Shown here: positions 10,585 to 23,357 of the stretch, piece by piece
Numbering within the stretch: position 1 is the stretch's first letter
How the letters are laid out: each line of letters starts with the position of its first letter
Origin: Mesocentrotus franciscanus
Taxonomy: Eukaryota; Echinodermata; Echinoidea; Camarodonta; Strongylocentrotidae
Direction: 5' to 3'
Assembly (NCBI GenBank): GCA_037976565.1
Contig: CP137682.1
Coordinates: forward strand, 27,243,714-27,307,713
Length of the DNA: 64,000 nt
Notes under the pieces: model-generated
The model's input: the letters and a program-made list of their open reading frames with translations, nothing else
Database searches by the model: none
Told to the model about the DNA's origin: nothing
Position numbers and translations under genes: made by a program

Positions 10585-13369
10585 TGTATTTTTATAATTT
10601 TGAGTAACAATTCAGTAAAAGAAAACATTGTTCTGTGAAGCAAAGTGGTAAATCAAACTATATAATATATCTATTTTTTACAAATAGGCTACTTCCAAAA
10701 AAAGTTTCATACTTGGCTGAACATTAATGACGATTCACTTTCTTTTATTTACTGACACAACAATTTTTAGAGTGAGTGACTTTAGGCGATTAAATCCTTA
10801 AACTAAATTCCCTTTATCGCAACCTTCAAAATTCCATTTTACGAAGGACTAACGTCAATACGAAGCGACATGTAATGTGAAAATGGTGTTTAATATTAAT
10901 AGGATGTTTACTTTCAGTTCCATAAAAGCTTTCCGTAGTCCCCCCTCCTCCCCACGCCCATCGTATAATATCAAAGCATAGATAATGACTCCACTTCGAA
11001 TAGAGACAAGCACTTAGCGAAATGACATCCTCTCATTAATTTCGCACTCAGAACGGAGAGGTACATCGCTGAGATGAGTCTGCTTAATTGCCCTGTGTGT
11101 TTTACCCGCTACTCAAGTTATCTAAATACGCTCATCCAGGTGTGACAAATGATCATATTGGAAACTAGCCTTTAGCAGCCTTGAACACTGGTTTGTAGGA
11201 CACAAGCTCCTACGATAATTGTTCCGCAGTAATGTCCTACATCAACGGAATTCCTAACTTCAATGCTGGACCCTCCGCTATACCTTACCCTAACCCTCAC
11301 CCTAATTCTAAACCGAGCCTGAAACCCAATTGCCATCTTAACCCGAACCCTATGGTTGACGGAATTAAGCCAAGAGGAATTGTAACCGGAACAAGATTTA
11401 ATGTCGGAGCACTTCAACAACACCTATCCACACACCATCACTTGTCTTCGTAATATAAGAGGCATGTTCAGCCCGCCCCGCCCCGCCCCACCCACCCCGC
11501 CTGCGTAGCATGTGTACAGCCATGGAAGAGTGGAAGGGGGTAGGTTGTACCATGGGGCCCTACCAGACTTACCTAGTGGATAAAATATGAGAGAATAGGG
11601 GCAATAGATGAGGGATAGGTGTGGCAAGGGGTTGTGTCGTTACTTTGTCTTTCATCTCTTCCTTTTTTCTCTCTTTATTCTATTTTTCTTTATTCTTGCT
11701 TTCTTTACTTGTTTCTTTCTTATTTCTTATTTTTTGCCATTCGATTGTGGGGAATTTAGCCATTGCCCTATAACTACGCCACTATTGCACCAACACAAGT
11801 TGAAAAAGAAGAAGAAAAAATGAAAAGTTGATCAAACAATGAGGTTTGAAGAAAAACAGACACAAATAGTAGTGTAAACCAAACTGCCCCCCTTCAAAAA
11901 AGAAGAAGAAAGAATATTAGTTTCTTATCAAGATTCATTTGCGTCTTCATTCATTTGTATATACATTCAGACATGTTTAGTCACATCTATAGATATGAAA
12001 CCTTTTTGCGGTAATGCATATCATCTCGACTATCACGAATAATTCCCTTTACAATATTGAATAATAAAACCGCACGATATTTTTTTCATTTTTTCATGGA
12101 AATGTTGTCCCCATCCTCTTCCCGACATTTCATAATAAAGCAGAATCTCTATACTACGCACGTGACATTGTTAATACAGTTCACAAAATGAAGATACAAA
12201 GCTCCATGCTCTCAAAAACTAGTTCTAAATCAAAGACTAACACATTCTACCGATCGAGAACACATCTGCCATTAATATTATATTTGATATATCTTAGTAG
12301 GGAGAAAAGGAAGCTCCCAAGTGTTGAAGAAATAGGAGAAAAGTTGCTTAAAAGTAAACAAGAAAGAAAGATTGCTACGGAGCGAAATACATTGACACTA
12401 CACTATAAAAAATGGGAACAATTGAAAGTATCACAGATCAGCATGAAATGAAAACATACAATGGATGAGGAGTGGGGGGGGGGGTCCGCCGGGTTCTCGA
12501 TCGTGTGGAGTTGGCCGCTCTCTGCCGCTATAGACTGCCCTCTTCTCTTCTCTTCTTTCTGTTTGTCTGTTGTGTTTGTTTGTTTGTTGTTTGTCGGGGG
12601 AAGGGGGGAGGGGGAGGGGGAGGGGAAGGCTTTGATCTATAATATTTTTGTACTGAATGAATGCAATAAAGAATGCTACAAAACAAAACAAATATTATGG
12701 GACGGTCACTTGAGTCCAAGTGACATTTGAGCTCTCTAGAGCTTCTCTAAATCATTAAGGTACCTGATTTTAAAGGGCCTAGTTTATTAACGTCAAACTT
12801 CCTTGTAATAAGGCAATATATTATGTAGTGCTTGACGCAATCTGGTGGATTCTAAACAAGATGCTAAAGACATCAATATGTTTATAACAACCCAACAGGT
12901 ATGTATTCTACTGAAATCTGGGTTTAAGCAGGATCTAAAGTCAATTTTAACAAAAGAAGTTAGATTGAAGTAAATTTTTTCCTATCGTTCAACATTATTA
13001 GATCTCGCGTCGGGTTGATCTATTTGTTTCTTCTGAAAGGTTTGTATTTTCGACATAATCTTAAATCATTCTGTACTGTTAGGATTCTGTTTTTCGTCAA
13101 CACCTTCTTTCATTAGCTTCATTTACATTTCGTTGTGAAATTCAATGTGTAAAATTTAAAACTGGAATTTTAGAAAATTAATCGTATTAAAGAGCTTTGG
13201 GTTGAAATCAAGGGATCAAAAGTGAGATTAACGTTGACTTACTTATCAGCCGAGTAGTACTACGATACAAAAGAAGTAATCGTAGAAGTAATTGAAAGAG
13301 TATTTTTATTATTATTATTGTTTCATTTGTATTATTATTATTACTATAACATTATTATTATTATTATTA

Positions 13370-13412
<43 letters not shown>

Positions 13413-13568
13413 CATTATTATTGTTATTATCATTATAATTACTATTATCATTATAATTATCATTATTATTATTAATATTATCATTAGTATTATTATCATT
13501 ATCATAAGTGTTATTATTACTTATTATTACTATCATCATCATTATCATTATTATTATTATTCATTAGC

Positions 13569-13605
<37 letters not shown>

Positions 13606-16600
13606 AATTAGTAGCAGCAGCGGTAGCAGCAGTATAAATCAGAAAAAGCAGTAGAAGTCAGGAATCAGACAATTGAAGATAGTAGCGCATCGCTAACGTC
13701 ATATTCGCTCATCGTCCTTGTATTCTGGTTCGAAACAACAGGGCCCGTTGCACAAAACTTACCATTGATGGTAACTTTGCCATCGAAGGTAACTACCATG
13801 AAAACCTTGATTTTGATTGGCTGTTGAGCCTTGTTACCATGCCGGTAGTTGACATTGATGGCTAAGTTACCATCAATGGTAAGTTTTATGCAACGGGGCC
13901 CTGATCCTGGGCATGAGATTAACCGCGAAAATCATGAAAAGTAACGGGCTATAGCAAAGCAAATTTACGGTTTTGCGCTGGCGGGATCACCACCCCATTG
14001 TTTAGCCCAAAATTGATTGGAACCAGCAACCTTGATGTAAGTGGCCAGTATGACGTCAAACTTCGGTACTCCATACAGCGATAGGAAGTAGTGGGTTACT
14101 TGAACTTGGGTTATAAATCTCGTTTATTAATCTGTAAACATACGACGATTCAATTAAAATTCAATACTAGCCCTACTTCTTATGAGTGCCAATATCATTA
14201 TCGATTGACTTGGCCCAACGTCAAAATCTTGTCAAGTGTCTTAATTGCATTTTGACGGAAATCTCAGGACTTGACTTTTGCAATCAAGGCAAACAAAATC
14301 AATATTTCTACATTAGTGTCAGTATTTTTTTCTGAAACTTTTTTTCTCCGAGGACTTTTTAATCCAGGTTATTTTCTTAGAATACATTTAACGTTTATCT
14401 AACATGCATGGCCAATGACATTACTATGTCCCATTTGCAGGCAAAAAAAAAATGAAAAGGTTAAATTCCAACGGCATTTGAAAGACAATACTAATTTAGA
14501 ACTTCCCTAAAGAAAAGGGGGCTTGAAAATGTCTTTAAGTGGGAAAATAACGACCATTAGTTGTCGAATCGACTTAGGGGCTATAGAGCCAGTAAATAAT
14601 AGTCTGATTTTTCAGACCATTGTACCGAATGGTCGTACGTTTTATGCTGCGCAAAGATTCAATCCTTTTAATTTTAGCCATTACAAGAAGTGGGTTATCA
14701 TGTAGACAAATGCTTAATGTACCCTTTACAGCTCATTTTATGTATGTTATTACCAAACATGAAAAAAGCCAGTCAGTCACTCAATAGTGTCTGACAGTGA
14801 AGTCTAGCAAGTAAACGGGTTTCCTTGCATAATTTGAATATTAGGACACTGCTAAAGTTTAAATTTCACAGATAGGACATACATGACATATTCATAATTC
14901 CTGCAAAGCTCTACAGAATTTGATATTGGCTACAAAAGGGATATAGTATCTTTAATCCACTTACTACCGTATGTCGAATATTGAAGACTGTAGTACAATC
15001 TTTGATCTCAGTCTTTCGCGTGGATCCAAACAAAAAAAATCTGCTTTAACCAACCTTTAAATGTGTTCTTTCTACCCCCGTATTGGTATCCAACAACTCA
15101 AGATACTAAGGAAATCCGCTTTTACCCCCTTTGACTTTTACCGACTTTTCACTTTTTTCCTTTAATGACGTGTAATATATTGTAAATGGTACGAAATATA
15201 CTCCATAATAGTCGATTTATATATCCAGACGTCATCTCAAATTGTCAAAAAGTACTCAGATGGGATTATGAAATAAGTGATATACGATTTTTATAACAAA
15301 ATACAAGATAAATTTACGTATTTTTATTACTTCGTCCTTATAAATTGTGTAATGTCTCAAGTACGTTTGCCCCCTTCGCCTGCAGGGATAAGTGCTTAGT
15401 TTACGTAAACACCCTTCGCTGTAGTATCTGCGATTCTTTTGCAAAGCTTTTGCAAATATTGCAATTTACCGTGGTTTTAAAGGCTATATGGGATTTTGTG
15501 CCATCTCAGCGCCACAATTATACAAATCAACATGTTTATTAGTCCAGGGTATACGTTATTCCAAAACTCTATATATAGACTCTACTTAAGGGAATCGAGG
15601 TGTCTGCTATTAATAAACTAGAAATAGTTTCTGCTTTTGCCAAATGTTATGCCATGAGAGTGTGTAGTACTGTAGTACCACTTAATTTTACTCATTTTTT
15701 TGTGACGTGCGTTTCACGCTTTGTGAATTTTTTCACCAAGACGGAGTAAATTTGTGTTTCATTTTAAAGGCCAGGTTCATTGAAATTTGGAAAAAAGGCA
15801 AATCACACCTCTACAGATTGCTGAGAACATTAACAAAATGACTAAAGTACTTTTAAAGCCCTCACTATTGTGAGGAATAAATTAATTGCAATTTTGATAC
15901 CCTTTCCAAAACCCACTCACAAAGTGAAATGACGGCGTTATTTACATGCGATAAAATGACGTCACATTATGAACAACCTGCAATCACACATTCGGGACAA
16001 TGTTGGATACCCATTGCAATTTTTAGATATGGGTTAACGTTGTTTGTATATTTACCGCCAGTTGTGATATTTCCTTTATTTTAGGCACTTTGAATGAGAT
16101 ACACTGAATAAATAATACTTTCTACAAATGTGTATTCGATTTTTATGTTATTTACCGTCACATTTGACCATAAAAATCGGGAAAATAATCACATATTCTG
16201 AGGGCAGCTCAGCGTGTATGTGTCGGATCTGGGAGTGCCTAAGACATTTTGCATGCTGAACTAACGACTCTTCTGGGGCAAAATATGCGACAAGTTTACA
16301 TATAATTGTCCAAATATTCATTACGAAAATGTCTGATTAGGCCGATTAGTTTAGATTTTTGATAGATAAATGGGGAAAGTGGAAGTCGAGAGAAGACTTA
16401 GATCAGTCCGGTTCGCGATTCACAGCTAGCTCGATCAAGCGCCGGGCCGGCTGGCCTGGCTGTGATATGCGGGCTCATGTAGATACGCAGCGACTGCGGC
16501 TGCCCCGACAGCTTGTGCTTGTCCATCGACTTCGGCAAAATCTTCCAGATCTTCTTCTAGGTCTAGATCTCCCAAATCTCCATTGTCGTTGTCGTTGTCC

Positions 16601-19600
16601 GAGGTACTTCCTTCTTCTATCTCCTCAAAACTCAAATCAAGTATGTTTTCGTCCATATCGATATTTTCAGGGTGACTTTGATGAAGGTAAACAACGTTGG
16701 GTAAGAATGGGTACGGTCCTCAAGAGTCAATGCAATACATGTGAATTGCACGCAAACTGCATCGCGCACCGATCAGCTGAGCGGCCCATTGTATTAATTG
16801 TTCATTGTGCTACGTCACTCAAAAATCACCTGACTTACGATGTTTTCGGGGTCTCGAGTGGGGTGATATTTCGTCAAGTTTAATCAACTTTTATAATTTT
16901 CGCACGAATTTACAAGTTACACAAATGTGATAGTTTTACTCAGTGTAATGTTCTGATTACAATGATACCAAATTCAGTCGATTTCAAAATCAATGAACCT
17001 GGCCTTTAACGATTCCAAAACCTCATACGCAATTAGTTTTGTTTGCGATACTAACAACTATTCCCAATAATTTGTTACTTTCACAATGTTATCACTTTAC
17101 CAGTAACCAACATTTTCTTTAAAGGCATCGTTTAATAATGTAAATTCTGAGATGCATGGCCCTATGTGTTATCAGTGCCTGTGACATGGTGTAATATTGA
17201 AGCCCTAAAAAAGTTGCTCTTCAAAATGATCATGCAGTCCTTAAAAAAGTAAAAATCTTTGAGTGACCGGTTTTACCATACTCATTTCCCCCAATTTCCA
17301 ATCATAAATATTTTGATAATTAGACAGGCGATCGGCTTGGAAAAGTCATGAGAATCCTGACTGACCTAAAGGTTTATAATTATGATTGCAGCATGAGCTA
17401 AATCCAGGATTTTGTTAAGAATCTGAGGAAAAGATACCCAATTCCTTTGAAGATAACGTTAAGTAATGGGCATGAGATCAGATTGTGAAATAAACTGGAA
17501 GCAACAATAGAAAGTTTGATCAAGAATTACATAAGAATGTATACATCTAGTGAGGTTTTGTGATGATCATATTAAAGGCCAGGTTCATTGATTTTGAAAT
17601 CGACTGAATTTGGTATCATTGTAATCAGAACATTACACTGAGTAAAACTATCACATTTGTGTAACTTGTAAATTCGTGCGAAAATTATAAAAGTTGATTA
17701 AACTTGACGAAATATCACCCCACTCGAGACCCCGAAAACATCGTAAGTCAGGTGATTTTTGAGTGACGTAGCACAATGAACAATTAATACAATGGGCCGC
17801 TCAGCTGATCGGTGCGCGATGCAGTTTGCGTGCAATTCACATGTATTGCATTGACTCTTGAGGACCGTACCCATTCTTACCCAACGTTGTTTACCTTCAT
17901 CAAAGTCACCCTGAAAATATCGATATGGACGAAAACATACTTGATTTGAGTTTTGAGGAGATAGAAGAAGGAAGTACCTCGGACAACGACAACGACAATG
18001 GAGATTTGGGAGATCTAGACCTAGAAGAAGATCTGGAAGATTTTGCCGAAGTCGATGGACAAGCACAAGCTGTCGGGGCAGCCGCAGTCGCTGCGTATCT
18101 ACATGAGCCCGCATATCACAGCCAGGCCAGCCGGCCCGGCGCTTGATCGAGCTAGCTGTGAATCGCGAACCGCACTGATCTAAGTCTTCTCTCGACTTCC
18201 ACTTTCCCCATTTATCTGTCAAAAATCTAAACTAATCGGCCTAATCAGACATTTTCGTAATGAATATTTGGACAATTATATGTAAACTTGTCGCATATTT
18301 TGCCCCAGAAGAGTCGTTAGTTCAGCATGCAAAATGTCTTAGGCACTCCCAGATCCGACACATACACGCTGAGCTGCCCTCAGAATATGTGATTATTTTC
18401 CCGATTTTTATGGTCAAATGTGACGGTAAATAACATAAAAATCGAATACACATTTGTAGAAAGTATTATTTATTCAGTGTATCTCATTCAAAGTGCCTAA
18501 AATAAAGGAAATATCACAACTGGCGGTAAATATACAAACAACGTTAACCCATATCTAAAAATTGCAATGGGTATCCAACATTGTCCCGAATGTGTGATTG
18601 CAGGTTGTTCATAATGTGACGTCATTTTATCGCATGTAAATAACGCCGTCATTTCACTTTGTGAGTGGGTTTTGGAAAGGGTATCAAAATTGCAATTAAT
18701 TTATTCCTCACAATAGTGAGGGCTTTAAAAGTACTTTAGTTATTTTGTTAATGTTCTCAGCAATCTGTAGAGGTGTGATTTGCCTTTTTTCCAAATTTCA
18801 ATGAACCTGGCCTTTAAGTAACCCTAAACTGACTCAATCTTGTCGAATATCACACGTAACTTCCCACATATATGGGTAGTAGGACTACAAACAAATGTAA
18901 TTTTGGGTACAAATTTGTCAGCTATATCTTGTAATATTTTGAATATGAGGGCATATCCTTTTCACGGGATATTACTACTATGATATTCTTACCAAAACTC
19001 GATTTTCTCTTTTTTTTGTTTTTTTTTGTTTTCTTCTCCTACTGGAAAGACTGCCAAAAATCAAACCTTTGGGAAACGTTACATCTTATTTTCTCTGCAG
19101 AAGTGCCAGTAAGAAAACACAAGATGCCTCCGTGCCTATATGTATTAAATGGAGCTGCACCCTATCGTTGAGATGGCTTAAATTAAAAAAAAATATGACA
19201 GAGACGGGGATTCAAAATTCGAAGTGATTCAAGGATTAAAAAAAATGTGTTAAGGTTATATTCGATCAAACACAACTCATGCTAAAAGCTCTGAATCTTT
19301 TTTTCACTGAAGTTTACATGCAGTTTGAAATGAATCCATTGCTTCATCAAAAACCATGGAATCGCACATTTTTGATACTCATCGGTGCAACTTAAAACCC
19401 AATAGCGAGTGAAACAACAGGGTTGCTGTTTTGTGGTCTACAAATTATTATTATTTTCGTATCCATCAAATTTTTCTTTAATGTCTACTGATCTGTTTTT
19501 TCCTTCTGCCTAACACAATAATGCCCTCTATATATTATGTATTTGGTATACCATTTTAAATATCCACCGATATCCAAATAAAATAAAACAAAAGAGGTTC

Positions 19601-20983
19601 TACTCTTTGCATTTTTGCATAATCTCCCGAAAGTAAGTAAGGCAATGGATCCCCCCAAAACAAATTCTGAAAAGAAAATATCCATCAATATGTCGACTAA
19701 TGCAGTACGTGTCCAAAAATAAATCAAGATTACAAGACATTCGTGAACACGTATCAAGTATGCGGTGTCTTTACGGATGACACAAGGTGATACGGATGAC
19801 GTTTATCTGCTCATGCGCAGACTGTAGTTATGAAATGCCTGATAAACACGTGTCCTTTGTTCATATCACGCATCAATACAAAAGTATTCACATGAACACA
19901 TAAGCGATTTTTACATCACTATTTTTACCCCCGTTTTATCTCCTTTCTGGCTGGGTTATCTTATCTTTGCGACATTATCATCGGCAGCAGATAGCTAGCT
20001 TTAGAGATAAATTTGCACCACCAGAATAACAGCTTCAGTTGTGTGATTCGTTCCTTGCGTGAGTTATGAGGCTCCTCAGCAGTTACATTCGTAAGAATGA
20101 ATTCAGCATGCTCATCACATTCAGTTATTCGATCCTCATTCTGCTCCAAATGACTATGTCAACATCTATAGTACATCATAAAATGATGCAGTCATACATA
20201 CTTCTATCACACAACTTCGCACGAATCTTTTGTTCTGGTCATGATATGGTATTTTGAGGGGTGAAAAAAGACTCTCAGGTATTCAAGACTACTTATCATA
20301 CACATAATCACTTAGGAATTCTTAATGATGGGATTTTACAGACTGGAAGTTAAAACAAGAGACGGCGAATTTCGATAGGGGCATCGTTTAAAAAAAAAAA
20401 TAATAATTTGGGGGGAGGGGGCGGTATGGCCCAAAGTTTGCCGAACTTTAACTGAAAGATTTCCAACAATGAATGAATGAATAAATAAATCAATCAATCA
20501 ATCAATTAATTAATTAATTACCAAATAAATAAACAAATAAATAATCAAATTAATAAATACATAACTCTTACGTTAGAATTCCAGTGATGGATTAACAGGA
20601 AGGGGCAGAGGAGACACGCCCCTCCTTCTAATGGGAGCAGTCCCCCATAATAATTGTTATGTAATATTTGATTATTTATGGTTAATTGTCAAAAAGTAGC
20701 TATCAGTATTTTGTGTTTGTTATGTGACCGCAAATTGTTTATATTCATATGGAATGCAGGAGAAAATACATCAAATCAAATCAAATGTATTCAGTACATC
20801 GAACGTATTGCATTTTAACATATCTCATATCATGCACGTTTAACGTTTTGCAAGCGCCCTTTTTTTTCTTTAAAATCCAGCTTTAATGTGGTTTCCTTCT
20901 TTTTTTCCACAAAATATGCGCCTTTGGCAATTGATTTCAAGTGGATTTGGCGCCTAACAAAACTCATATATTATTATTATTAG

Positions 20984-21024
<41 letters not shown>

Positions 21025-21040
21025 TTATTATTATTATTAT

Positions 21041-21108
<68 letters not shown>

Positions 21109-21899
21109 TAGTAGTAGTAGTAGTATCATCATTATTATTAAAAGACGCAACGCATCGTGTCCTTAATGAACTGAGTTAGTAAGAATCTACGTGGCTAAAT
21201 TAGCATACGTGACAAAGCAACTAACGTTTTCTCACATTCTTCCACGCTCCTTTTTCGCAGGCACATAATCTGTCTTGATACAAAAACATTTCAATTCAAT
21301 GAAGCTTTGAGCAGCGTCTAACTTTGTTAGTGTCAGGTCTGTGGACTGCAGTTTCTATAGTCTTATATTTCAGACCCTCTGTTTAGTTTTCGGAAACTAT
21401 CTCCCCCCTTCCCCCTGTGACCAGCTTTTTTAAAACTTTTTTTTCGTGTAAGTACTAGGTTATGGTTTCCATTGGTAATTATTACGTTTTGGGGTAAGTG
21501 TTAGGGTTAAGTAGAGTGTTTCGTCAAGGGTTGAAGTTCGAACTCAATTAGCGTAGGAAATTGACCGCAGGACAATTGCCACAGGAGCAGTTATCACCAC
21601 CCCCTACCCCTCCCTCCCTCCCTCCCTCCGCCCACACCTCCTCGATCCTCGGAACATTTCTTCAGTAACTACTGGCATGGTGTGACCAGGGAGACGATCC
21701 CTGGCGTGACGTGGCATATTATCTGAGGTCATCGGTATGGATAATCTTACATGCGAGTGTCTCGTTTCCAGGAGATTGCATTTGAGCATCACTGGGAAGC
21801 CTTCCGACATCTACATGGATAACGCAAGGCCGTGTGTGGTAGACGAGGGGGATATAATGTGTGTGTGGGGTAGACAATGGAAGGAAGGTGAATAGAAAG

Positions 21900-21934
<35 letters not shown>

Positions 21935-23321
21935 GAGGGAGAGAGGGGGATAGGCATACATACATAGACAGACATAGAGACAGATATAGTGAGACACAGA
22001 CAGACCGGGGACAAACACAGGCAGATAGACAGATACACATATTATAGAGACAGACCAGGAAGTTGGGAGGGACCCCTGGACAGACAGAGAAAGAGATAAA
22101 CATAGGCAGAAAGATAGGAATATAGAAATGAGAAAGAGAATGGTAGTAAGACAAATAGTAAAAATGAAAGTTTCGAGAAAGTGAGAATGGGGTAGAGTTG
22201 GAGTGAAACAATGAAAGCGACAATAAGAGTTAGGGCAAATAAGGGAGAGAGATATAGAGAAAGAGAGACAGAGAAAAAAGGAAGAGAGAGAAGAGGGAGG
22301 AGAAATTTGCCAACATACGTGCCGGTATGCTGTTAATTACCTTTCCTGTTGGCTGAACCCCATAGGTCAAAAGTTAAGCAGCAGAAACTAAAGGCTCTCG
22401 TATTCCTTTCATTGGAGGTACAAGTACTAATCACCCATCCCCGCTAAGTGCCTGACTTTCTCTCAACCCCATCTCTCTCTCGCGCTCTCTCTCTCTCTCT
22501 CTCTATTTGCCCTTCTCTCTTTCTCTCTTGCTATCTCTCTCGATTTTATTCCCACTTTATGTGACTTGATAGCAACGTTGTTCAACGTTCTAGTCTTCAT
22601 GCAAGTTTATATTTATTTGCTGGAATAATCCCCTCCATCACAAAATTACTTGAGCATGAAGCGCCCCCCTCTCTCTCTCTCTTTCTTTCTTTCTTTCTCT
22701 CTCTCTCTTTCTCTCCCCCCCTCTCTCTGTCTGTGTCTCTTTCATTCCTTTATCTCCCCTCTGTCCCATTTTCGATATATTATTGTCATTCTACCCAACA
22801 CAATGTTGGCATTACCTTCTTTTGGTCACACATATACATACATACATGTCTTCAGTTTCCTGTTCACTGTGGATTGTGCCTAAACCACGTACATGACTGT
22901 ATACATATATCACATGAGTCTTTGGTATGGTAACATCGTCATCTGTCTACAGAGTCGAGTCGAATAATCACAATGGATTTTAAAACATTAAAAGGAAATC
23001 GGAGAAGGGTCGTAGAAACAATCAAGAAGCCTAGGGCCCGATATTACAGGACAGGGTGAAGTCTCATGTCAGATTATGATACAGAGAGAAAAGAGAGACA
23101 GGAAGTACATGTACATGTATACGATTGAAATGATGGATGGTGTCGGTTGAGGGAAAAACAGGGAGTAAGGAGGATGAAGCTACTAGAAGTTTAAACATGT
23201 TCAACAGAGAGAGAGGGGGAGGGAGAAGAGAGAGAGAGAGAGAGAGAGCGAGGAGAGAGAGAGAGAAAGTGAGTGAGAAAGAGATGAAGGGAGAGAGAGA
23301 GAGAGAGAGAGACAGCAAAGA

Positions 23322-23357
<36 letters not shown>

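Noticed and set aside
12188..12451. 87-aa plus-strand ORF with a Lys/Glu-rich C-terminal half
   Set aside because: It lies in an intron of the opposite strand, with no motif, no splice context and no second copy.
13315..13611. Poly-Ile, poly-Asn and poly-Val ORFs
   Set aside because: Direct products of ATT and TAG repeats; the same applies to long ORFs at 23191-23740, 43294-44003, 45701-46122, 46825-47037 and 47162-49888.
16359..18222. 174-aa ORFs in the two piggyBac-like copies
   Set aside because: They run antisense to the acidic ORF, differ between copies and show no recognisable domain.
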